A DNA stretch of 12,930 nucleotides, taken from assembly GCA_964542765.1 (NCBI GenBank), contig CAZIVO010000103.1:1-12930 (forward strand). The letters are read 5' to 3'. The notes under the pieces were generated by a model that saw only the letters and a list, made by a program, of their open reading frames with translations, did no database searches and was not told the DNA's origin. Source of the DNA: CAZIVO01 sp964542765 (GTDB lineage Bacteria > Planctomycetota > UBA1135 > UBA2386). Numbering within the stretch: position 1 is the first letter of the stretch; every line of letters starts with the position of its first letter. Positions 1-7,140 of this stretch are shown here, piece after piece. The position numbers were made by a program, and so were the translations under genes.

Positions 1-2775
1 AAATCCATGATGCCTGTCGGTCTCATGACCACGCTGGCCGGGCAGGGTGAGTTCTTCGATCTGGCGCGTTATGTCATGGAGGTTGCCGAGGGTGGCGCGT
101 CTCGCGCGGCCGAACTCAAACCTGCGCCCGATCAGTTGGTCGCCGATGACGAGAAACTCGATCACGCCGGCATCATCCGCAGCTTCAAGAAGCGTGATTT
201 CAATGAGGGTAAGAAGATCTACATGGGCCTGTGCACCAACTGTCACGGTGCGAACGGCAATACCCCGTCGCTGCCGACGGCCCGAGCCTTCGGCCGCCAG
301 GAGATGAAGTTTGGTTCCGATCCTTTTCGGATGTTCCAGACGCTGACTCATGGCAATGGCTTGATGGCTCCCATGTTGCACCTGTCTGCCAAGGAGCGTT
401 ACCAGGTCGTTCACTTCATCCGTGAACGTTTCATGAAGTCATCCAACCCTGGTTATCAAGCGGTCACCAAGAAGTATCTCGAGACCTTGCCCGGGGGGAA
501 GGCCAGAGGTGAAACCAAGCTCGCCGGCGAGCGTGATTTCGGACCGGCACTGGCGTCTCAATTCGGCCGGGAGGTCACCAGCGCCCTGACCGTGAAACTC
601 GGGGCGATGGCGATGGCTTACGATCTGCATACGATGGACCCGATCGGCGTCTGGCGAGGCGGGTTCTTGCGACTGGATGCCACGCAGCACATGAGAGGTC
701 GCGGAGAAGGTGTCCCGGAGCCACGGGGGGAAATGCTCACGGGACTCGCAGGTTGGCAGTGGGGACACGATGGCAGCCTCGATTATTCTCGCGAGGATCT
801 GTTGCCGCGAGGGCCGTTGCCTGCCGAGTGGATGGACTACCGGGGTCATTATCTCGATGGCGACAGGCTCCTTCTCAGTTACACGATCGATGGTCGTGAG
901 GTGCTGGAACTTCCGCAAGCAGGCGCCGATGCGAGATCCCTGCGACGCACTCTGCGCATCGGTCCGGGCAAGGCCCTGGTGCTGGCGACGGCGCGGTCGT
1001 CCGTGTCCCGACCAGATTTCGAAGGCGTCCTTCCTTTTGTCGGCAAGCGACTGGTCGGCAAGAAGGGCCCGGCGACCTCGAACCTCGCGATCAGCGCCCG
1101 GCGAGATGGCGAAGGTCTCGGCTCTTTCACCGCGTCGGCAGTTTCAGGCGATGTGAGAGGCATGGTCTGGTCGGTCGATGATCACCATCGCCTGATCTTG
1201 CAGATACCCGCCGATGCACGGCCGCGGCTCGTCGACATCATCTGTTTCTCCGGCGAGGATGAGTTCGAGGAACTGCGAGGCCGCGCGACTGCTGAGCGCG
1301 AGATCTCCGATCTCGTCAGCTTCACTCGTGGTGGTAGAGGCCGGTGGCCGGACGTGCTGACGACGGTCGGCTATCTCGGCGCGGAGAAGGGCGCTTACGC
1401 GGTCGATACGATCACCATTCCCGAGTCGACTCCGTGGAACACATGGTTCCGCACATCAGCCCTGGACTTCTTTGCCGATGGACGGATGGTGGTGGCCACT
1501 CACGGCGGTGACATCTGGATCGTCTCGGGCATCGATGACAAGCTGGTGGAACTGAAGTGGAAACGTTTTGCCGGCGGACTCTACGAGCCCTTCGGCGTCA
1601 AGGTGGTCAAGGGAAGCATCTACGTCACCTGCAAGGATCGCCTGACGCGCTTGCACGATCTGAACGGCGATGGAGAGGCTGATTTCTACGAGAGCTTCAG
1701 CGCCGACACCGACGTGTCGAGTTTCTTTCACGCCTTCAACTTTGATCTTCAGACCGATGCGCGAGGCAATTTCTACTACGCCAAGTCGGGTCAGTACACG
1801 AGCTACGTCCTTCCCGGATCGGTCATCAAGGTCTCGCCGGACGGCAGCAAGAGGGAGGTTTACTGCACGGGATTCCGTACGCCCAACGGCATGGGGATCC
1901 TCCCCGATGGCCGTCCGACGGTGAGCGACAATCAGGGGAACTGGATGCCCGCGTCGAAGATCAGTCTGGTCAAGCCGGGTGGCTTTTACGGCTACGTGCA
2001 GACACACTCGAGTGGTGATCGTTGGGCTCCCGATGGTGGCAGGATCGATCACACCAAGGTGATTCCGCCTGAGACCTTCGATCAGCCGATCATCTGGATG
2101 CCTCAGGAGTTCGACAACTCATCCGGCGGTCAGATCTGGGCCGGTGATCCTCGCTGGGGACCGCTTTCGGGCCGGCTGCTGCACACGAGTTTCGGCAAGG
2201 GCTGGCTCTACTACCTGATGCTGCAAGATGTCGGCAACATCAGCCAAGCAGCGATCATCAAGTTGCCGCACGATTTCGTGACCGGCATCATGCGCGGCCG
2301 TGTCAATCCCAGGGACGGTCAGATCTACGTCGCCGGGCTCGACGGGTGGAACGGAGGCGGGCGCAAGGGCTTGCGCGACAAGGGCATCGAGCGGGTTCGC
2401 TACACTGGCAAAGCTTTCCGAATGGTCTCCGATTGTCAGGTCGAAGGCGATGGCTTGCGCCTTTCCTTCAACTTTCCTGTAGACCCGGCCACGGCGTCCG
2501 ACCCCCGGTCGTATGCGGTCGAGCAGTGGGACTACAAGTGGCGAAAGAGCTACGGGTCTTCGCCTTACCATCCGGTCACGGGGAAGACCGGCAAGCAGAA
2601 GGTCGAGATTGCATCGGTGATGCTTTCTGCCGACAAGAAGAACGTCAAGCTCAAGATGGATTCGATCCGGCCGGTGAACCAACTCCACATGAAGCTGGCC
2701 ATCGAGGATGAGAAGGGTCTTTCATTCACCGAGGAGATCTACTGGACGATCAACAGGGTCCCGCCGGCACGGTGA
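1..2775 (+). CDS. DUF6797-type heme-binding protein with c-type cytochrome and beta-propeller domains (5' partial)
   Basis: The frame is open from base 1, and the first ATGs (bases 7 and 10) lie inside a conserved block rather than at a signal peptide, so the N-terminus is outside the window. Numbering codons from base 1, residues 3-35 (MMPVGL, then an EFFDLARY stretch) match the end of the planctomycete/verrucomicrobial heme-binding module. Residues 62-150 are a c-type cytochrome domain with CTNCH at 78-82 (bases 232-246) and a Met axial ligand probably at 122 or 125. About 179-460 looks like DUF6797, about 480-800 is a PQQ-sugar-dehydrogenase-like propeller with repeated strands such as PGGFYGYV and PNGMGILPDG, and 806-923 is a beta-rich C-terminal domain. 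Inferred role: periplasmic oxidation of a sugar or related compound, with electrons passed to heme. Catalytic activity has not been shown for this architecture as far as I know. It is 19 bases upstream of a sulfatase, so probably co-transcribed. Confidence 0.85.
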   Translation, partial: KSMMPVGLMTTLAGQGEFFDLARYVMEVAEGGASRAAELKPAPDQLVADDEKLDHAGIIRSFKKRDFNEGKKIYMGLCTNCHGANGNTPSLPTARAFGRQEMKFGSDPFRMFQTLTHGNGLMAPMLHLSAKERYQVVHFIRERFMKSSNPGYQAVTKKYLETLPGGKARGETKLAGERDFGPALASQFGREVTSALTVKLGAMAMAYDLHTMDPIGVWRGGFLRLDATQHMRGRGEGVPEPRGEMLTGLAGWQWGHDGSLDYSREDLLPRGPLPAEWMDYRGHYLDGDRLLLSYTIDGREVLELPQAGADARSLRRTLRIGPGKALVLATARSSVSRPDFEGVLPFVGKRLVGKKGPATSNLAISARRDGEGLGSFTASAVSGDVRGMVWSVDDHHRLILQIPADARPRLVDIICFSGEDEFEELRGRATAEREISDLVSFTRGGRGRWPDVLTTVGYLGAEKGAYAVDTITIPESTPWNTWFRTSALDFFADGRMVVATHGGDIWIVSGIDDKLVELKWKRFAGGLYEPFGVKVVKGSIYVTCKDRLTRLHDLNGDGEADFYESFSADTDVSSFFHAFNFDLQTDARGNFYYAKSGQYTSYVLPGSVIKVSPDGSKREVYCTGFRTPNGMGILPDGRPTVSDNQGNWMPASKISLVKPGGFYGYVQTHSSGDRWAPDGGRIDHTKVIPPETFDQPIIWMPQEFDNSSGGQIWAGDPRWGPLSGRLLHTSFGKGWLYYLMLQDVGNISQAAIIKLPHDFVTGIMRGRVNPRDGQIYVAGLDGWNGGGRKGLRDKGIERVRYTGKAFRMVSDCQVEGDGLRLSFNFPVDPATASDPRSYAVEQWDYKWRKSYGSSPYHPVTGKTGKQKVEIASVMLSADKKNVKLKMDSIRPVNQLHMKLAIEDEKGLSFTEEIYWTINRVPPAR

Positions 2776-2778
2776 TGC

Positions 2779-2784
2779 GAAGGA
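2779..2784 (+). promoter_or_regulatory. Ribosome binding site for sulfatase 1
   Basis: GAAGGA lies 10 bases before the ATG at 2795, in the 19-base gap after the upstream stop codon. It supports 2795 as the start. A competing AGGAG at 2825-2829 sits 7 bases before ATG 2837, but that start would remove the positively charged part of the signal peptide. The site partly overlaps a perfect 12-base palindrome (2782-2793). Confidence 0.45.
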
Positions 2785-2794
2785 TCATGATCCA

Positions 2795-4381
2795 ATGACC
2801 GAGGTGATGATGAACGGAAACCACAGGAGTCGTCGCATGTTAGGCCTGGCCCTGCTGGTGGCGGTGATGCCGAGCGCCATGGCGCAGGATGACAGTCGTC
2901 CCGACATCGTCGTCATCATGGCTGATGACATGGGTTACTCCGACATCGGTTGCTTCGGTGGTGAGATCCTCACGCCCAACATCGACCGGTTGGCACAAGG
3001 CGGATTGCGCTTCACGAACTTCTACAGCGAGAACATGTGCTGGGTCTCTCGCGCCGCACTCTTGACGAGCATCTACCACAAGACCTCGATGGTGAAGAGC
3101 GCCTTGCATCCGCGCTGTGTCGCCCTGCCGGAAGTTCTGGGTGCGGCCGGCTACCGGACCATGATCTGCGGCAAGTGGCATCTCGCCGGCAAGGGCGCAC
3201 AGGTGTATCCCAACGATCGCGGCTTCAGCGACTTCTATGGCATCCTCGGTGGCGCGTCGAGTTTCTACGCGCCGGACAACCTGAGCCGCAATCGAACCAA
3301 TATCGACCCGGAGGCCGACGATGATCCCGGTTATTACTTCACCGATGCCATCAGCGCCGAAGCCGTGCGTCTGATCAAGGGAAGCAGATCCGACCAGCGG
3401 GTGTTCTTGAATCTGACCTACACCGCAGCCCACTGGCCCTTGCACGCGCCCGATGAGGACATCGCGCAATACCAGGGCAAGTACGCGATGGGCTGGGACG
3501 TTCTGCGCGGACAGCGATTGAAGCGAATGGAGTCCCTGGGGATCCTCGCCAATTCCATCGGTCTGTCGCCGCGCCATCCGAACGTGCCGTCCTGGGAGGA
3601 TGCCGAGCACAAGGCCTGGCAGCAACGGCGGATGGAGGTTTACGCCGCCCAGATCACCATCATGGACAGGGGTATCGGCAAGGTGATCGCGGCGCTCGAG
3701 GAGACCGGTCGTCTCGACAACACGCTGATCTTCTTCACCGTTGATAACGGCGGTTGCCACGTCGAGTACGGCGTTGACCGCAAGGGTAATCACCTCCCCG
3801 AAAAGACGCGTGATGGCCGACCGATGCGGCCGGGGAATATCCCCGGCCTGATGCCTGGACCCGAGGATACCTACCAGAGTTACGGCTATGGCTGGGCGAA
3901 TGCATCGAACACGCCCTATCGCCTGTTCAAGCAGTTCGATCACGAGGGCGGCATCCGCACGCCGATGATCGCTCACTGGCCAAAGGGCATCCAAGGTTCC
4001 GGAGCGCTGGTGAGAACCGTGTCGCATCTGATCGATATCATGCCGACGGTTCTCGAGGTGTGTGACGTGCAGGCTCCGACAAGCATCAACGGCAAGCAGG
4101 CGATCGCCGGCGATGGGCGCTCACTCGCGGGCGCCTTCAGGGGCGAGCGGGTTCCCGATCATGAGACCCTCTTCTTTCACCACGCCAAGGGGCGAGCCTT
4201 GCGTCACGGTAAGTGGAAGTTGGTCTCCTCCAGCAAGAAGACGTGGGAACTGTACGACCTGTCGAAGGACCCTCTCGAACTGAACAATCTGTCGAAGCAA
4301 CACCCGGCCAAGCGCAAGGAACTCGAAGCGATATGGACGGCCGAGTCGAAACGGCACGCAGGGCAGGCGAAGCTGAAGTGA
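2795..4381 (+). CDS. Secreted sulfatase 1 (arylsulfatase-like, family S1) with CWVSR motif
   Basis: A 528-aa type I sulfatase hydrolysing sulfate esters, predicted periplasmic. With the start at 2795 the signal peptide has a basic n-region (RSRR, 11-14), a hydrophobic core and an AMA-Q cleavage site near residue 30. The alkaline-phosphatase-fold landmarks are in order: metal-binding DD at 44-45 in IMADDMGYSDIG, the active-site position C82, GKWH at 126-129, HWPLHA at 213-218, metal-binding DN at 317-318 and EGGIRTP at 384-390. The C-terminal subdomain ends with ELYDLSKDPLELNNL, usual in sulfatases. The HWPLHA and WDVLRGQRLKR segments resemble the S1_4-type arylsulfatases, from memory. The oddity is the active-site motif C-W-V-S-R, where the usual third-position Pro (or Ala) is Val; formylglycine formation is therefore uncertain. 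Starts at 2807, 2810 or 2837 are alternatives. It belongs to the operon with the upstream redox gene. Confidence 0.9.
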   Translation: MTEVMMNGNHRSRRMLGLALLVAVMPSAMAQDDSRPDIVVIMADDMGYSDIGCFGGEILTPNIDRLAQGGLRFTNFYSENMCWVSRAALLTSIYHKTSMVKSALHPRCVALPEVLGAAGYRTMICGKWHLAGKGAQVYPNDRGFSDFYGILGGASSFYAPDNLSRNRTNIDPEADDDPGYYFTDAISAEAVRLIKGSRSDQRVFLNLTYTAAHWPLHAPDEDIAQYQGKYAMGWDVLRGQRLKRMESLGILANSIGLSPRHPNVPSWEDAEHKAWQQRRMEVYAAQITIMDRGIGKVIAALEETGRLDNTLIFFTVDNGGCHVEYGVDRKGNHLPEKTRDGRPMRPGNIPGLMPGPEDTYQSYGYGWANASNTPYRLFKQFDHEGGIRTPMIAHWPKGIQGSGALVRTVSHLIDIMPTVLEVCDVQAPTSINGKQAIAGDGRSLAGAFRGERVPDHETLFFHHAKGRALRHGKWKLVSSSKKTWELYDLSKDPLELNNLSKQHPAKRKELEAIWTAESKRHAGQAKLK

Positions 4382-4408
4382 TGCTCACATCATCGACCGC
4401 TTTGCTGC

Positions 4409-4414
4409 TATCTT
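4409..4414 (+). promoter_or_regulatory. Possible -10 element upstream of sulfatase 2
   Basis: TATCTT in the 113-base gap 4382-4494 matches four of six positions of the bacterial -10 consensus and is preceded by GC. No convincing -35 was found at 16-19 bases upstream. The rest of the gap shows no open gene of its own. It could supply secondary transcription for sulfatase 2 and the reductase, or be chance. Confidence 0.2.
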
Positions 4415-4482
4415 CATGGCCATTGCCGGGGGTGGCGTTGACCGATCCATCCGCGAGCCGAACCGCGACACCCAAGAACACG

Positions 4483-4488
4483 AGAGGA
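4483..4488 (+). promoter_or_regulatory. Ribosome binding site for sulfatase 2
   Basis: AGAGGA ends 6 bases before the ATG at 4495 and only 3 bases before the adjacent in-frame ATG at 4492. Spacing favours 4495. The reading frame itself is open from 4213, but this site and the signal peptide directly after 4495 show that the upstream part is not translated as part of the enzyme. Confidence 0.6.
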
Positions 4489-4494
4489 ACGATG

Positions 4495-6066
4495 ATGAAG
4501 CTCCCTTCCGTCAGGACTGCTCCGATGGTTTCACGCCTGCTCGGCGCCATGGCCTTGTCGGTGACGCTGCTGTCGCCGGTGGCCCAGGACCAGCGCCCCA
4601 ACATCGTGGTCATCATGGCCGACGATCTCGGCTATGGCGATGTCGGTTGCTACGGCGCCAAGACCGAGAATGTCCCGACGCCCGAGATCGACAAGTTGGC
4701 TGCGGGCGGACTGCGTTTCACCAGTGGCTATTGCTCGGCTTCGACCTGCACACCGACGCGCTTTTCCTTTCTGACCGGAACCTATGCCTTCCGTCAAAAG
4801 GGCACCGGCATCGCCGCGCCCAATGCGCCTTCCATCATCAAACCTGGCACCACCACCCTGCCCTCGTTGCTGCAGAAGGCTGGCTACAAGACCGCCGTGA
4901 TCGGCAAGTGGCATCTCGGGCTCGGCGGACCGAAGGCTCCCGACTGGAATGGCGAACTCAAGCCCGGCCCGCTGGAGATCGGCTTCGATCACTGTTTCTT
5001 GCTGCCGACCACCAATGACCGCGTGCCGCAGGTCTACGTCGAGGATCACCGCGTCCTGAACCTGGACCCGAAGGATCCCTTGTGGGTGGGCAGGAAGAAG
5101 CCGAGCCCCGATCATCCGACCGGTAGCAGCCATCGCGACAGCCTCAAGATGGACTGGAGCCACGGTCACAACGCGACCATCCACAATGGCATCAGTCGCA
5201 TCGGCTTCTATACCGGCGGCCACGCGGCTCGGTTCCGTGACGAGGACCTCGCCGATGCCTGGGTCGAACGGTCGGTGAAATGGATTGGCGAGCACAAGGC
5301 TGAGCCCTTCTTCCTGTTTTTCTCCTCACACGATCTGCACGTGCCCCGCATGCCTCACGAGCGCTTCCATGGCAAGTCCGCCAATGGCTTCCGGGGCGAC
5401 TCCATCGTTCAACTCGATTGGTGCGTGGGTGAGTTGATGAAGGCCCTCGAGCACCACCAACTCACCGAGAAGACCTTGGTCATCTTCTGCTCCGACAATG
5501 GCCCGGTCCTCGATGATGGCTACAAGGATGGCGCCATCGAGAAGATCGGTAGCCACAAGCCGGCCGGTCCCTACTCGGGCGGCAAGTACAGCGTGATCGA
5601 GGGCGGCACCCGCACGCCCTTCATCACCTACTGGCCCGGGCAGATCGAGCCGGGCCTCTCCGATGAGATGGTCTGCACCATCGATCTCGCCGCCAGTTTC
5701 GCTGCGATGGTGGGGGTGAAGCTTCCCGAGGATGGCTGCCTCGACAGCTTCGATGTGATGGCTGCCCTGCTCGGCAAGTCCGGCGCAAAGGGTCGCGAGC
5801 ATCTCGTCCAGCAGGACAATGGGCGCGGTGGTAATTACGGTTTCCGCGTCGGCGACTGGAAGTTGCAAAGGCGCGATTCGAAGAAGAAGCGCAACGCCAA
5901 GCTTCGCTTGCAGACGCAGGCTGCGCCGCGGATCACCCTGTTCAACCTCGCTGACGACCTGCGCGAGAAGAAGAATCTCGCTGAGCAGGATCCCGAGCGG
6001 GCCGAGCGCATGCAGGCGCGTTTGCAGTCCATCATCGACGCCGGTCGCAGCCGCCCGAAGGAGTAG
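4495..6066 (+). CDS. Secreted sulfatase 2 (arylsulfatase-like, family S1) with canonical CTPTR motif
   Basis: A 523-aa type I sulfatase. Residues 1-30 form a Sec signal peptide (basic KLPSVR and SR, then LLGAMALSVTLL, cleavage near VA-QD). The mature chain begins RPNIVVIMADDLGYGD with metal ligands D43 and D44. C85-T-P-T-R89 (bases 4747-4761) is a proper formylglycine motif, followed by GKWHLG from 137, HDLHVPRMP from 279 and metal-binding D334-N335 in CSDNGP. EGGTRTPF (369-376) matches the usual sulfatase block, and NLADDLREKKNL is the C-terminal closing motif. It differs from sulfatase 1 in active-site motif, inserts and central region, so it is not a recent tandem copy and probably attacks a different sulfate position. 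The basic stretch at 459-471 is surface-like. Substrate is unknown. Its 3' end contains the ribosome site of the next gene, indicating one transcript. Confidence 0.92.
   Translation: MKLPSVRTAPMVSRLLGAMALSVTLLSPVAQDQRPNIVVIMADDLGYGDVGCYGAKTENVPTPEIDKLAAGGLRFTSGYCSASTCTPTRFSFLTGTYAFRQKGTGIAAPNAPSIIKPGTTTLPSLLQKAGYKTAVIGKWHLGLGGPKAPDWNGELKPGPLEIGFDHCFLLPTTNDRVPQVYVEDHRVLNLDPKDPLWVGRKKPSPDHPTGSSHRDSLKMDWSHGHNATIHNGISRIGFYTGGHAARFRDEDLADAWVERSVKWIGEHKAEPFFLFFSSHDLHVPRMPHERFHGKSANGFRGDSIVQLDWCVGELMKALEHHQLTEKTLVIFCSDNGPVLDDGYKDGAIEKIGSHKPAGPYSGGKYSVIEGGTRTPFITYWPGQIEPGLSDEMVCTIDLAASFAAMVGVKLPEDGCLDSFDVMAALLGKSGAKGREHLVQQDNGRGGNYGFRVGDWKLQRRDSKKKRNAKLRLQTQAAPRITLFNLADDLREKKNLAEQDPERAERMQARLQSIIDAGRSRPKE
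6057..6063 (+). promoter_or_regulatory. Ribosome binding site for the aldo/keto reductase, inside the sulfatase 2 gene
   Basis: GAAGGAG covers the last sense codons of sulfatase 2 and lies 4 bases before the ATG at 6068. The sulfatase stop codon (6064-6066) lies between site and start, an arrangement typical of translational coupling. It decides the reductase start, although its frame is open upstream to 5819. Confidence 0.7.
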
Positions 6067-6067
6067 G

Positions 6068-7063
6068 ATGAAAACGCGCAGATTGGGAGACACTGATCTG
6101 GAACTGTCGGTGATCGGCCTGGGCACCTGGGCGATGGGCGGCGGCGATTGGGGGATGGGCTGGGGTGACCAGAACGAGCGCGACTCGATCGATGCCGTTC
6201 ACGAGGCCCTGGAACTCGGCATCAACTGGATCGATGCCGCCCACGCTTATGGTTTCGGCGTCGCCGAGATCGCCGTCGGCAAGGCGGTGAAGGAGTGGGG
6301 TGGCGACGGGGTCATCATCGCGACCAAGTGCGGTGTGCTTCCGGACGAGGACAGCAAGCCTTACCGGTTCATCTCGCGTGACACCATCCGCGAGGAAGTG
6401 GAGGGATCGTTGCGACGCCTGCAGGTCGATTGCATCGATCTCTACCAGATCCACTGGCCTGAGCCGGTAGAGAATATCGAGGAGAGCTGGCAGACCATGC
6501 TCGACCTGAAGGCGGAGGGGAAGATTCGCTGGGCGGGCGTGTGCAACTTCACAGAAGACCACCTCGAAGCGGCCGAGGCGCTCGGCCATGTTTCCTCGTC
6601 GCAACCGATGTACAGCTTGCTCGCTCGCGAGGTCGAGCAGGGGGAACTGGACTGGTGCGCGGACAAGAACACCGGTCTGGTCGTCTACAGCCCGATGCAT
6701 TCGGGCCTGTTGACCGGCAAGGTCAGCCGCGAGTGGATCGCGGGTCTGCCCGACAATGATTGGCGCAAGCACAAGCCCGACCATCCGGTGGTGAAGTATC
6801 TGCAAGAGCCGCACCTCGACGCCTTCCTGGACTTTCAGGAAGGCCTGGCCCGCATTGCCGCCGCGGGCGATCACACGGTCGGGCAGCTGGCGGTGGCCTG
6901 GACATTGCGTCGTCGTGAGGTGACCTCGGCCATTGTCGGCGCGCGGCGCAAGGGTCAGATCGCCGAGACCGCGCAGGCTGCCGCGTGGGAGATGACCGAT
7001 GCCGAGGTCGCGGCCGTCGAATCGGCTCTCGATGCTTTTCTGACCAGCGTCGGTGATTCTTGA
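6068..7063 (+). CDS. Aldo/keto reductase family oxidoreductase
   Basis: A 331-aa NAD(P)H-dependent (alpha/beta)8-barrel reductase, the usual family length. It has no signal peptide and is predicted cytoplasmic. The N-terminus (LGDTDLELSVIGLGTWAMGG) is the family's opening. The catalytic tetrad reads D56 and Y61 in DAAHAYG, K87 in ATKCG and H129 in IHWPE. GVCNF (about 158-162) is the conserved strand near the active site. VAWTLRRREVTSAIVGARR near the C-terminus fits the cofactor-phosphate binding region. GTWAMGGGDWGMGWG and ALELGINWIDAAHAYG resemble the AKR11/IolS-like group rather than classical aldose reductases; this is a judgement from memory. Inference: it interconverts a sugar aldehyde or ketone released by the sulfated-glycan pathway. 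The one-base gap after sulfatase 2 makes co-expression very likely. The specific substrate is not readable. Confidence 0.93.
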   Translation: MKTRRLGDTDLELSVIGLGTWAMGGGDWGMGWGDQNERDSIDAVHEALELGINWIDAAHAYGFGVAEIAVGKAVKEWGGDGVIIATKCGVLPDEDSKPYRFISRDTIREEVEGSLRRLQVDCIDLYQIHWPEPVENIEESWQTMLDLKAEGKIRWAGVCNFTEDHLEAAEALGHVSSSQPMYSLLAREVEQGELDWCADKNTGLVVYSPMHSGLLTGKVSREWIAGLPDNDWRKHKPDHPVVKYLQEPHLDAFLDFQEGLARIAAAGDHTVGQLAVAWTLRRREVTSAIVGARRKGQIAETAQAAAWEMTDAEVAAVESALDAFLTSVGDS

Positions 7064-7079
7064 GGGCGAGGTTGCCCGA

Positions 7080-7110
7080 TTGCCCGGGCGGTCGCGCCAG
7101 CCTGTATGAT
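7080..7110 (+). promoter_or_regulatory. Candidate sigma70-type promoter for the 7141 gene
   Basis: TTGCCC (7080-7085) and TATGAT (7105-7110) are separated by 19 bases, giving a good -10 (five of six) with a weak -35 (four of six) and long spacing. Transcription would start near 7117 and give a roughly 24-base leader containing the strong ribosome site. A GCCCG/CGGGC inverted repeat (7074-7078 and 7085-7089) overlaps the -35; it has no T-run, so it is not a convincing terminator for the reductase. Confidence 0.3.
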
Positions 7111-7126
7111 CGAGGTTCCCCTTGGG

Positions 7127-7134
7127 TAAGGAGG
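7127..7134 (+). promoter_or_regulatory. Near-perfect Shine-Dalgarno for the 7141 gene
   Basis: TAAGGAGG is an almost complete complement of the 16S rRNA 3' end and lies 6 bases before the ATG at 7141. It is the strongest ribosome site in the window and fixes the start, although the frame is open from 7060. It suggests this secreted protein is translated efficiently. Confidence 0.8.
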
Positions 7135-7140
7135 GGCACC

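Noticed and set aside
2840..4027. 395-aa open frame on the minus strand opposite sulfatase 1
   Set aside because: It is a high-GC antisense shadow: no family resemblance, no signal or ribosome site, and it is fully covered by a clear sulfatase.
4213..4494. Long in-frame upstream extension of sulfatase 2
   Set aside because: It overlaps the end of sulfatase 1 and would put 94 residues before the signal peptide; AGAGGA and the leader fix the start at 4495.
5819..6067. In-frame upstream extension of the aldo/keto reductase
   Set aside because: It overlaps sulfatase 2 in another frame; the family N-terminus begins at 6068 with a good ribosome site.
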